A DNA stretch of 34,493 nt from an uncultured Geobacteraceae bacterium (GTDB taxonomy: Bacteria > Desulfobacterota > Desulfuromonadia > Geobacterales > Pseudopelobacteraceae). Where the stretch lies: the NCBI GenBank assembly GCA_903875605.1, contig CAIQWT010000050.1:1-34493 (forward strand), given 5' to 3'. The notes beneath the pieces are model-generated. The model worked only from the letters and a program-made list of their open reading frames with translations. It made no database searches and was not told the DNA's origin. The stretch's first letter is position 1, and every line of letters starts with the position of its first letter. Of this stretch, positions 16,866 through 23,833 are shown in pieces. Made by a program: the position numbers and the translations under genes.

Positions 16866-18029
16866 TTATTTTCTTATTGAGAATGAATCCTGAATATTCT
16901 TCAATAACGAGACCGCCTCTTGTAATCCTATCAAACGATCTGAAGGGCCAGATACTCCAGCAAGACGCATAATGTCAACGGATGAAGAGCTTTTTCTGTT
17001 AAATTCAATAGTATCTATTCCTCCGGTTGGCGGAATAGATATCGAAAGCCTATTCTCACCAGATTCAAGACGATAGAGACCGAGATATACTTTAGTCAGA
17101 TATGGTTTAGCCTCTTTCTTAAAAGGTGTGTCGTTCACATTTCCTGATATTTGTTCACCCATGACGTTGATTGTGAGGCCATAATATCCTGCATCAGCAA
17201 CTGAAAACGGTATTTGGAGTGTCGCACCTCGATAGTCCGCACGGATCCAGTTGGCGGAATAAAAAGGACCGAGATAAGCAGCGTTGGTAGCAGATGCTGT
17301 GGCATTGGGAGGGAGAACTACCTTTTCGAAAGCAGCAACCGGTTTAGGCGAAGCCCCCTGCTCAACATCAGGCAACTGGTCATAGCGGTTCGTCAGAGCT
17401 ACTGCAATTTCAGCCATTCTTACGGCGCTTAATCCCTCTTTAAGGCGCCATCCTGAAAAAGGCTGAATCGGCATATAATCAGGCGCAGACAATGAAAATG
17501 AATCAATGGCCCCCTCTGGAGGAATAGTAAGTTTAATGGTTACGACCCCGGCTTTCAACTTCAGTTTTGCTACATCAGTATCCCGGAATGTAGCAGATTT
17601 AGAATCAGCCCGATATTCTTTACCGTCAATATTCCAGACAAAACCGTTTCCCTTAATGACAGCTTTAAGGTCGTATTCTCCAGAGATCGGCAGTAATATT
17701 GTCATTGTTGAATTTGTCGTATCCGATACACCCATAATCCAGCCTTTTCCGGTAAAAGCACCAAATAGTGGAAAATCTCTCATTGTTACGCGATCTGTTT
17801 TTTCATTATAGGCATTCTCAGCTTCATAACGAAAATTTCGTTTTCCACCTAAAATCAATAGATAGTCGCGATCACCTGGCTCTTTTGTTAAGCCACCACT
17901 CCAGGAAAACTGTTGAAGGATAAGCTTTGCCAAATCTTTTTGCGTAAAAACCGGCGCAATATCAGCTGCCAGAGAAACTGATTGAAATAAGAATAAGAGC
18001 ATAATAATTAACGATAAATATCTAAACAT
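16866..18029 (-). CDS. Exported protein with two beta-sandwich-like repeats, function unknown
   Basis: I do not recognise this 387-residue protein. A signal peptide ends near residue 22 (LFLFQSVSLAA), with no lipobox cysteine, so it is probably periplasmic. Two related halves are visible: the first ends LKAGVVTIKLTIPPEGAID (158-176) and the second LESGENRLSISIPPTGGID (321-339), each followed by a hydrophobic strand. FRYEAENA near 66-73 resembles the start of CBM6/CBM35-type carbohydrate-binding modules, so the pair may be two jelly-roll domains. The gene has GGAGG before its ATG and an extended -10 promoter at 18085-18113. It is cotranscribed with comEC, which hints at a surface or DNA-uptake role, but that is weak. 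Confidence 0.75.
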   Translation of the reverse strand: MFRYLSLIIMLLFLFQSVSLAADIAPVFTQKDLAKLILQQFSWSGGLTKEPGDRDYLLILGGKRNFRYEAENAYNEKTDRVTMRDFPLFGAFTGKGWIMGVSDTTNSTMTILLPISGEYDLKAVIKGNGFVWNIDGKEYRADSKSATFRDTDVAKLKLKAGVVTIKLTIPPEGAIDSFSLSAPDYMPIQPFSGWRLKEGLSAVRMAEIAVALTNRYDQLPDVEQGASPKPVAAFEKVVLPPNATASATNAAYLGPFYSANWIRADYRGATLQIPFSVADAGYYGLTINVMGEQISGNVNDTPFKKEAKPYLTKVYLGLYRLESGENRLSISIPPTGGIDTIEFNRKSSSSVDIMRLAGVSGPSDRLIGLQEAVSLLKNIQDSFSIRK

Positions 18030-18084
18030 GTAGCCTCCGGAAGTGTATATAGTTGAGAAAAAAGTTGCATAAGATACTATCTGG

Positions 18085-18113
18085 TTTATATCACAGGTTA
18101 TGCCACTTGAAAA
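18085..18113 (-). promoter_or_regulatory. Promoter for the exported protein/comEC transcript
   Basis: On the minus strand, TTTTCA (18108-18113), a 17-bp spacer and TATAAA (18085-18090) preceded by TGA form an extended -10 promoter 55 bp from the start codon. Its -35 overlaps that of the divergent promoter. Confidence 0.5.
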
Positions 18114-18135
18114 CAGAGCAATTGAATGGTAGAAG
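18107..18135 (+). promoter_or_regulatory. Candidate promoter for the hybrid kinase/HD-GYP operon
   Basis: TTGAAA (18107-18112), 17 bp, TAGAAG (18130-18135). The -35 is good and the -10 poor. It lies 56 bp before the kinase start and overlaps the -35 of the divergent promoter. Confidence 0.35.
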
Positions 18136-18191
18136 ACTAATGTAGTTTGTAATACACCACCCTGTAGTACAAAGAAGAAGGTGCCTGCGGG

Positions 18192-20342
18192 ATGAATTCA
18201 GACCAAATTATATCTGATGTAGTAGGGCAATTTGCCGAGACGGAGCTGCGTAAGTTCTATCGTGCTTCAGAAATCGGTTTCGGACAGGTTATTATCACCG
18301 ACAGCAGCGGAATTATTGAATATGTAAATCCTGCTTTTTGTCGGGTCACCGGCTATTCATTTCAAGACGTTGTCGGTAAAACTCCGGCTATTCTCAAGTC
18401 AGAAAGAATGTCAGCCGCTTTCTACCAGCGCTTGTGGGAATCACTGGATTCCGGAATAGAATGGCATGGTGAGTTCTTTAACCGTCGGAAAAACGGTACT
18501 TATTACCTTGAAACTGCGACCATTTCTGCAATAAAATCAAATAACGGATCAGTATCCCATTTAATAAAGGTTTCTGAGGACATTACTGAGTTGAGACACT
18601 CGGAAGATCATCAACAGCGCCGTTTAAAACTGATTGAGTCAATTAACAGCGCAAATCTTGTTTTTATGGAACATGGCAATCTGCATCAGATGGCTGAAAT
18701 AATTCTTGAAACATGTATGTCAATTACCAGCTCTTCGCTTGCTATTTTGTATGAAATCCTTCCCAACGGCAATGCCGGAGTTTTGGCCCTTTCAATGACT
18801 TCGCTTGATCCAGTACCCGGACTTCATGAAGTACAGTATGAACTTATGCGTCACGGTCAGTATGAAGTCCCTCTGCATTCATCACTTCTCATGGCACCGG
18901 TAATTGAGAACAGGACAATAATTGTCAATCATCAGGAAGAGAATCATTGGCAAACGTGTTCCTGTCGCGTCTGCTCGGCAGCTATCTCTACATTTGCCGG
19001 CTTTCCGCTTAAAATAGGCTCTACTACTATTGGAATGATCGGATTTGCTAACAGTGAACATGGTTACTCGAGTGATGACATCACAGATCTTGAAACTTTT
19101 TCACACTCATGCGCTCTTGCTATTTCAGCCGCCAGGGCGGAAACCATTCGTAAATCAACTCACGATCAACTCCGCCAGTCGCAAAAAATGGAAGCAATAG
19201 GTCAACTTGCCGGCGGTATTTCCCACGATTTCAATAATTTACTCACCGTTATTACCGGATACAGCACTCTTGCCATGCAAAAGATCGGTGCCAGTAACCC
19301 GGCTTCAAAAGACATCGAACAGGTTATTAACGCAGGTGAGCGCGCGACTTCACTCATTCGTCAACTACTGGCATTCGGGCGCCGTCAGATACTCGATCCG
19401 CAACCGATAAATATTAATATTTTTATCGCCAGTATCCATAAAATTCTCTGTCGACTTATTGGTGAAAATATTTCTCTAACCACTCAGCTTTCACCAGATA
19501 TCAGTACGGTTCTGGCTGATCCTAGCCAGATTGAACAGATTATTATGAATCTGGTTATCAATGCCAGAGATGCCATGGAACGTGGTGGAATTATTACTAT
19601 TGAAACGGCTAATCACACTATAGATTCTACTTATGTCCGCAATAACCGCGGCTCAGTGGAAGGTGATTACGTCGTTATTTCTGTTCGAGATACCGGCATG
19701 GGAATGAGTGAAGAGGTCATAGCCAGAATTTTTGAACCTTTTTTTACAACCAAGGCAGAAGCAGGAACTGGCCTTGGACTTGCAACCGTGTATGGAATAG
19801 TTAAACAAAATAATGGCTATATTCAGGTAATCAGTCAGGTAGGTATCGGCACTGAATTCAAGGTTCACATTCCGCGCTTACTTAAACTTCATCAGGAAAA
19901 GGAAACGTCCAGCACAACTCAAGGTTTTATAAAACCGGAGCGTGGTGAAGGTTTGATTCTTGTTGTAGAAGACGATGAAACAGTTCTTGATCTTGCCGCT
20001 GTATCACTACGTTCTCAGGGTTATGACGTGCTTACTGCCATTTGCCCACTTGATGCGCTTAGGATATTTGATCGTGCGGGTGAAAAAATCAATCTGGTTC
20101 TGTCCGATATTATGATGCCGGATATGTCCGGTCCTGAGATGGCCAAAGAGATGCGTCTGAAAAACCCAGAGGTAAGACTTCTATTTATGTCCGGCTATTC
20201 TGAAGAAAAAGTGAACTCTCATGATTTTCCGGGTGAAAAAATTCCGCTCATGGCTAAACCGTTTAGTCCTGGGGAACTTGCTATACTTGTGCAGAAAAGC
20301 CTGGCCGGAAATATATCCAGATATGGAGAAGAAAAGGAATGA
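18192..20342 (+). CDS. PAS-GAF hybrid histidine kinase with C-terminal receiver
   Basis: This is a soluble sensor kinase; no membrane segment is visible in its 716 residues. A PAS domain covers about 20-135 (ITDSSGIIEYVNPAFCRVTG, ending VSEDITELRHSED). A GAF-like domain at about 150-315 carries a CSCRVC cluster at 256-261 (C256, C258, C261). The HisKA domain has GQLAGGISHDFNNLL with His345. The ATPase shows N457 in MNLVINARDAM, the G1 box RDTGMGM, the F box FEPFFTT and the G2 box GTGLGLATVYG. The receiver at 587-705 has Asp639 in VLSDIMMPDMSG. The start follows GAAGAAGGTG. It overlaps the HD-GYP regulator by 4 bp (ATGA), so the two probably form one signalling unit. The signal is unknown. Confidence 0.9.
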   Translation: MNSDQIISDVVGQFAETELRKFYRASEIGFGQVIITDSSGIIEYVNPAFCRVTGYSFQDVVGKTPAILKSERMSAAFYQRLWESLDSGIEWHGEFFNRRKNGTYYLETATISAIKSNNGSVSHLIKVSEDITELRHSEDHQQRRLKLIESINSANLVFMEHGNLHQMAEIILETCMSITSSSLAILYEILPNGNAGVLALSMTSLDPVPGLHEVQYELMRHGQYEVPLHSSLLMAPVIENRTIIVNHQEENHWQTCSCRVCSAAISTFAGFPLKIGSTTIGMIGFANSEHGYSSDDITDLETFSHSCALAISAARAETIRKSTHDQLRQSQKMEAIGQLAGGISHDFNNLLTVITGYSTLAMQKIGASNPASKDIEQVINAGERATSLIRQLLAFGRRQILDPQPININIFIASIHKILCRLIGENISLTTQLSPDISTVLADPSQIEQIIMNLVINARDAMERGGIITIETANHTIDSTYVRNNRGSVEGDYVVISVRDTGMGMSEEVIARIFEPFFTTKAEAGTGLGLATVYGIVKQNNGYIQVISQVGIGTEFKVHIPRLLKLHQEKETSSTTQGFIKPERGEGLILVVEDDETVLDLAAVSLRSQGYDVLTAICPLDALRIFDRAGEKINLVLSDIMMPDMSGPEMAKEMRLKNPEVRLLFMSGYSEEKVNSHDFPGEKIPLMAKPFSPGELAILVQKSLAGNISRYGEEKE

Positions 20343-21385
20343 GAGAACATATTCTGATTGTTGATGATGAGGAAATGATTCGGAGCTTACTCTCCTCAGC
20401 TCTAGAACAGGAAAATTACGTCTGTACTCAAGCGTCAAATGTCGATGAGGCATTCATAATTCTTGGTGAACATCCTGTCGACCTTGTTATTTCAGATATA
20501 ATGATGCCGGGTAGAAGCGGTGTTGAATTACTGCGTGACCTCAAAAAAGTCAACCATGATATCGCTGTGCTGATGATCACAGGGCTCTCTGATATGAACA
20601 CTGCCATGGAATGTGTACATCTTGGCGCTGATGATTATATAACCAAGCCGTTTGGTATTAATCGAGTAGTATTGACCGTAAAGAATTTGATCGAAAGGCG
20701 GAGTCTTGCACTTGAAAAGAAAAATTATCAAGTAAGCCTTGAATTCAAAGTGATGGAGCAGACGTCACAGATTCGTAAAACGATGAATGAGCTCTCCAAT
20801 GCCTACGACAACACATTGTCCGCACTTGTAAAAGCGCTGGATGTACGTGAGAAAGAGGTGGGCTCACATTCGGAACGGGTTATGAATTACACCGCGTTTC
20901 TTGGTGGTAAGCTCGGGATGGCTGGCAGGGAACTTCAGGAACTTTCAAAAGGTGCGCTGTTACACGATATTGGAAAAATAGGCATCTCCGATAACATACT
21001 GCTAAAGCCTGGGCAGCTTGATGATGGTGAGTGGATAGAAATGCGAAAACATCCGCAAGTTGGTTATGCTATTTTGTCTGAAATAGATTTTTTAAAAACA
21101 CCTGCGGAAATAATCCTTGGCCACCATGAACGTTTTGACGGCACCGGTTATCCAAAACAGCTCCGGGGAGAGCAAATTCCTATCGGCTCCCGCATATTTT
21201 CAGTTGTTGATACTCTAGACGCCATGACATCAGATCGCCCATATCGCAGAGCACTCCCTTTCTCCATGGTAGTTGCTGAAATAATAAAATACCGGGGTAC
21301 GCAATTTGATCCGGCCATTGCAGACCTTTTTCTCTCAATTCCACGTAAACACTGGGAGGATTGTGCCGGTAAGCGTTTTATATAA
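20339..21385 (+). CDS. Response regulator with HD-GYP phosphodiesterase domain
   Basis: HD-GYP enzymes hydrolyse c-di-GMP, and some prefer 3',3'-cGAMP. The 348 residues contain a receiver (1-120) with Asp53 in VISDIMMPG and a switch lysine in YITKPF, then a helical linker and the HD-GYP domain (about 155-345). The HD pair H209-D210 sits in LLHDIGKIGI, followed by HPQVGYAIL and the complete HHERFDGTGYP signature at 262-272. All metal ligands of an active enzyme seem present. It is cotranscribed with the hybrid kinase, its likely phosphodonor or regulator. The window's only GGDEF protein lies about 6 kb away, so the two may act on the same messenger; that is inference. Confidence 0.92.
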   Translation: MREHILIVDDEEMIRSLLSSALEQENYVCTQASNVDEAFIILGEHPVDLVISDIMMPGRSGVELLRDLKKVNHDIAVLMITGLSDMNTAMECVHLGADDYITKPFGINRVVLTVKNLIERRSLALEKKNYQVSLEFKVMEQTSQIRKTMNELSNAYDNTLSALVKALDVREKEVGSHSERVMNYTAFLGGKLGMAGRELQELSKGALLHDIGKIGISDNILLKPGQLDDGEWIEMRKHPQVGYAILSEIDFLKTPAEIILGHHERFDGTGYPKQLRGEQIPIGSRIFSVVDTLDAMTSDRPYRRALPFSMVVAEIIKYRGTQFDPAIADLFLSIPRKHWEDCAGKRFI

Positions 21386-21415
21386 AAAAGGGGTTCAGAC
21401 TGATCTGAACCCCTT
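21384..21415 (-). terminator. Intrinsic terminator of the fbp operon
   Basis: A 12-bp stem (21388-21399 with 21404-21415, core GGGGTTCAGA/TCTGAACCCC) and a 4-base loop. Read on the minus strand it runs into TTTTTT, as expected for the 3' end of the fbp/acidic-protein transcript. On the plus strand it closely follows the HD-GYP stop without a T-run and may also stop that transcript. Confidence 0.8.
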
Positions 21416-21438
21416 ACAACTGCCAATGATTTCCCGGA

Positions 21439-21738
21439 CTACTCCTCGTCATCACAACCGTCGTCCCCTGCACCATCATCACAATCTATGTCAAACTCAT
21501 CCTCATCGTAATATTCTCCACCATCTGTTTCTGCGTCATCACTCACTTCATAAACGGGGCGCTCAGGAGCCCGCAGTTCATCTTCGGCAATTTTTTCAAA
21601 TCGGTTAAGCAAAACATTGTCTGTACAGAAACGACCGCTCTTACGATTGCAGGAATCTAAATCACAGAGGTCGAAAAGTTGAACCTCGCAGCAGAGGCGC
21701 TGCGGCAAAAGATCAGGACTTTGTTCTGAATCAGGCAT
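21439..21738 (-). CDS. Small acidic cysteine-containing protein downstream of fbp
   Basis: I know no named function for this 99-residue protein. The N-terminal half has a compact cysteine pattern: C15, C16, C25, C30 and C38 within CCEVQLFDLCDLDSCN and KSGRFCTDNVLLNRFEKI, which looks like a small metal-binding core. The C-terminal 40 residues are dominated by Asp and Glu with two further cysteines (IDCDDGAGDDGCDDEE). No signal peptide or membrane segment is visible. It starts 13 bases after the fbp stop, with a weak purine-rich site, and is followed by a strong terminator, so it is the last gene of the fbp transcript. The long clean frame, position and patterned cysteines argue that it is real. 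Confidence 0.7.
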   Translation of the reverse strand: MPDSEQSPDLLPQRLCCEVQLFDLCDLDSCNRKSGRFCTDNVLLNRFEKIAEDELRAPERPVYEVSDDAETDGGEYYDEDEFDIDCDDGAGDDGCDDEE

Positions 21739-21751
21739 CTCTATTATTCCA

Positions 21752-22696
21752 TTAACACAATTCTTTCAAAAATTCAGCGGCTTTAGCAACCTCTTCTTTA
21801 CAGCCGATGTAAACAGGACAACGCTGATCAAGTCCCTCAGGAACTATATCGAGTATCGGGATTTCACCATTTGTTGCAGCGCCGCCGGCCTGTTCAATCA
21901 AGAACGCCATCGGATTGAGTTCAAAAAGCAAGCGCAGCTTGCCATTTGGACAATCGCTGAGCGCTGGATACATAAAAACCCCTTTTCCCTTCATCAAAAT
22001 TTGATTAAAATCCGGTACGAAACCACCTGAATAACGCAATTTTGAACCTTTATCTTCCAGATAGCGAATAAAGCGCTCGTTGCCCTCACTGTACTTCCTG
22101 CGCAAACCTCCGGGTGAATAGATATCACCGGATGGTTTCATCTGAATGTTTTCACGAGTAAGTGTATATTCCATTAATTGATTCATCGTAAATTCAAAAA
22201 CGCCTTTACCGACTGAGTACACCAAAGAGACGCGTGGACCATAGAGAATATAAATAGAGCCGACCATTTTTCTACCGGGCTGCAGCAGATCATCTCCCTG
22301 GTAGATGCCGACAATTGTGCCTACGGCCAGATTGACATCAACAAGTGAAGAACCATCTAGAGGATCATAAGCTACAGAAAACATTCCCTGAGGATTGCTG
22401 GTTACCTGGAAAATCTCTTCCATCTCTTCGGAAGCAATATTGCACACTACACCTGAATGCTGCAGACGCTTACGCATGATTCGATCAGAGAGGACATCGA
22501 GGGCAAGCTGCTCTTCACCATACAGGTTGGAGGTTCCTGCAACTCCGAGGTCTCCGGTGCGGACTGCATTGATGACATATTTGCTTGCTTCAGCAATTTC
22601 ACAGATAAGGTGGACAAGATTGCCGCTGATGTTCTGATCACGCAGATGCTGACGCAGATCGATCTGAAATTTTGTCTTGCCTGCTACACTGGCCAT
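21752..22696 (-). CDS. fbp: Fructose-1,6-bisphosphatase class I
   Basis: Fbp hydrolyses fructose-1,6-bisphosphate to fructose-6-phosphate, the committed step of gluconeogenesis, expected in an organism that grows on acetate or other small organic acids. The 314 residues include the metal-site motif DPLDGSS at 111-117 preceded by FSVAY, the upstream Glu pair in NIASEEMEE (about 87-95), and the C-terminal substrate block GKLRLLFELNPMAFLIEQAGG. It is slightly shorter than the E. coli enzyme at the N-terminus. ATG 22696 follows TTTGGAGGAATC, a strong ribosome site. The acidic cysteine gene is cotranscribed downstream. Confidence 0.96.
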   Translation of the reverse strand: MASVAGKTKFQIDLRQHLRDQNISGNLVHLICEIAEASKYVINAVRTGDLGVAGTSNLYGEEQLALDVLSDRIMRKRLQHSGVVCNIASEEMEEIFQVTSNPQGMFSVAYDPLDGSSLVDVNLAVGTIVGIYQGDDLLQPGRKMVGSIYILYGPRVSLVYSVGKGVFEFTMNQLMEYTLTRENIQMKPSGDIYSPGGLRRKYSEGNERFIRYLEDKGSKLRYSGGFVPDFNQILMKGKGVFMYPALSDCPNGKLRLLFELNPMAFLIEQAGGAATNGEIPILDIVPEGLDQRCPVYIGCKEEVAKAAEFLKELC

Positions 22697-22737
22697 GATT
22701 CCTCCAAACTGAATGAAATGAGTGCGTTACTGCGGAG

Positions 22738-22766
22738 AAGATACTGAAAAGTCATATTTTTAGCAA
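22738..22766 (-). promoter_or_regulatory. Candidate fbp promoter
   Basis: On the minus strand, TTGCTA (22761-22766), a 17-bp spacer and TATCTT (22738-22743), about 41 bp before the fbp start codon. Each hexamer matches consensus at 4 of 6. Confidence 0.4.
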
Positions 22767-22837
22767 GATTAAATGGATATTTTACAGTGAATTAAATGAA
22801 ATTAGCCGCATTGTTGGTTTAACGCCTCAACGCCCAT

Positions 22838-23596
22838 TTAAATTTCAAACACAGAACCGTCACGCAAAAGTTCAACTCCAGCAATTGCAAGTCCTTCAAC
22901 CTCTTTACGAATAAGATCATAATACTGTGGCTTGGGATGGGTGATGAAAATTTGTTTGGGTAAAACACTGATTTTAGAGAGTTCCTTGACCAGCATTGTT
23001 GCTGTTAAATGTTTTGTCAGTTTTGCAAGATCCTGCATTGAATCGGGAAAAGAAACCTCAACAATCAGAGCATCCGCCCCGGAACAGTAAGGCCATATTG
23101 CATCAGTTGGACCAGTATCACCTGTATAAACAAGTGATTTTCCACCTGATACAACCCGGAATCCAACAGTTGGAACAGTATGGTTCACTGGGATAGCAGT
23201 AACCCGGTACTCTTTAACGGTATACTCCTGATACGGAATGACTTGTTTGTATGATATGACCGGATTTTGAGAAGTGGGTATCTGTGTGAAGTCCGGCCAA
23301 ATAATATTGTTGAAAAGATGATTCTGCAACGCAGTGATAACTTCGACTGTACTGTGAATGGAAACCGTATGATCTAGATTTTTAATGATGATATTGTCAG
23401 CCAGGGCTGGAATGCTCCTAATGTGGTCCAGATGAGAATGGGTTATCAGAATGGAATGGATTTTCCACTGTTCTTCTTCAGAAAGCACAGAACCGATAGT
23501 GCCGGCATCGAGCAGTAACTGGTCATCAAGTAAAAAGGCCGGAGGCCGGAAATCAGGCAGTTCAGCGCCGGCACTTCCCAATACCCTTAATTTCAT
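22838..23596 (-). CDS. Metallo-beta-lactamase-fold hydrolase, class II cyclic-nucleotide phosphodiesterase-like
   Basis: This is a 252-residue cytoplasmic MBL-fold enzyme. The metal ligands are visible: THSHLDH at 52-58, the His in VNHTVPTVGF, the Asp in YTGDTGPTD, and ITHPKP near the C-terminus. HSHLDHIRSI partly matches the class II 3',5'-cyclic-nucleotide phosphodiesterase signature (HxHLDHxxS). The overall layout is also like RNase Z-type MBL proteins. It lacks the long exosite arm of tRNase Z, so a phosphodiesterase is the better guess, but the substrate is open. ATG 23596 follows GGGAGGG. It stands alone, divergent from the GAF-ATPase gene and 141 bp ahead of fbp. Confidence 0.75.
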   Translation of the reverse strand: MKLRVLGSAGAELPDFRPPAFLLDDQLLLDAGTIGSVLSEEEQWKIHSILITHSHLDHIRSIPALADNIIIKNLDHTVSIHSTVEVITALQNHLFNNIIWPDFTQIPTSQNPVISYKQVIPYQEYTVKEYRVTAIPVNHTVPTVGFRVVSGGKSLVYTGDTGPTDAIWPYCSGADALIVEVSFPDSMQDLAKLTKHLTATMLVKELSKISVLPKQIFITHPKPQYYDLIRKEVEGLAIAGVELLRDGSVFEI

Positions 23597-23691
23597 AGGC
23601 CCTCCCTGGTCAACTGGATACTTATACGAATAGGTAAATTAGTGATTATATTTTCATGTAACATTTTTACCTTGCAAAGTCATCAGTATTT

Positions 23692-23718
23692 CCGATTTCA
23701 TATTTTTGATAAAATCGG
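23692..23718. other. Hairpin in the divergent region before the GAF-ATPase gene
   Basis: CCGATTT (23692-23698) and AAATCGG (23712-23718) form a 7-bp stem around an AT-rich loop, followed on the plus strand by GTTTT. It lies about 115 bp before the ATPase start codon. It could be a leader hairpin, an operator or chance. The rest of this 237-bp region shows no other clear signal. Confidence 0.25.
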
Positions 23719-23833
23719 GTTTTGATGAATGTAATGCGGGAATCACATGACTGGATGAATTGAATAACCCTTGAGATCTGCTCCAAATCTGATACTCTTA
23801 ACACTGATCATTTTCCGCATACAGGATGGTACT

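Noticed and set aside
18030-18191. GEMM-type riboswitch responding to c-di-GMP or cGAMP
   Set aside because: I looked in this and the other intergenic regions for the conserved GEMM core and found none, so any cGAMP-responsive genes lie outside the window.
23771-23833. Longer start for the GAF-ATPase
   Set aside because: The 21 extra residues look hydrophobic like a short leader but have no ribosome site. AGGATGG supports ATG 23834 and the family is cytoplasmic.
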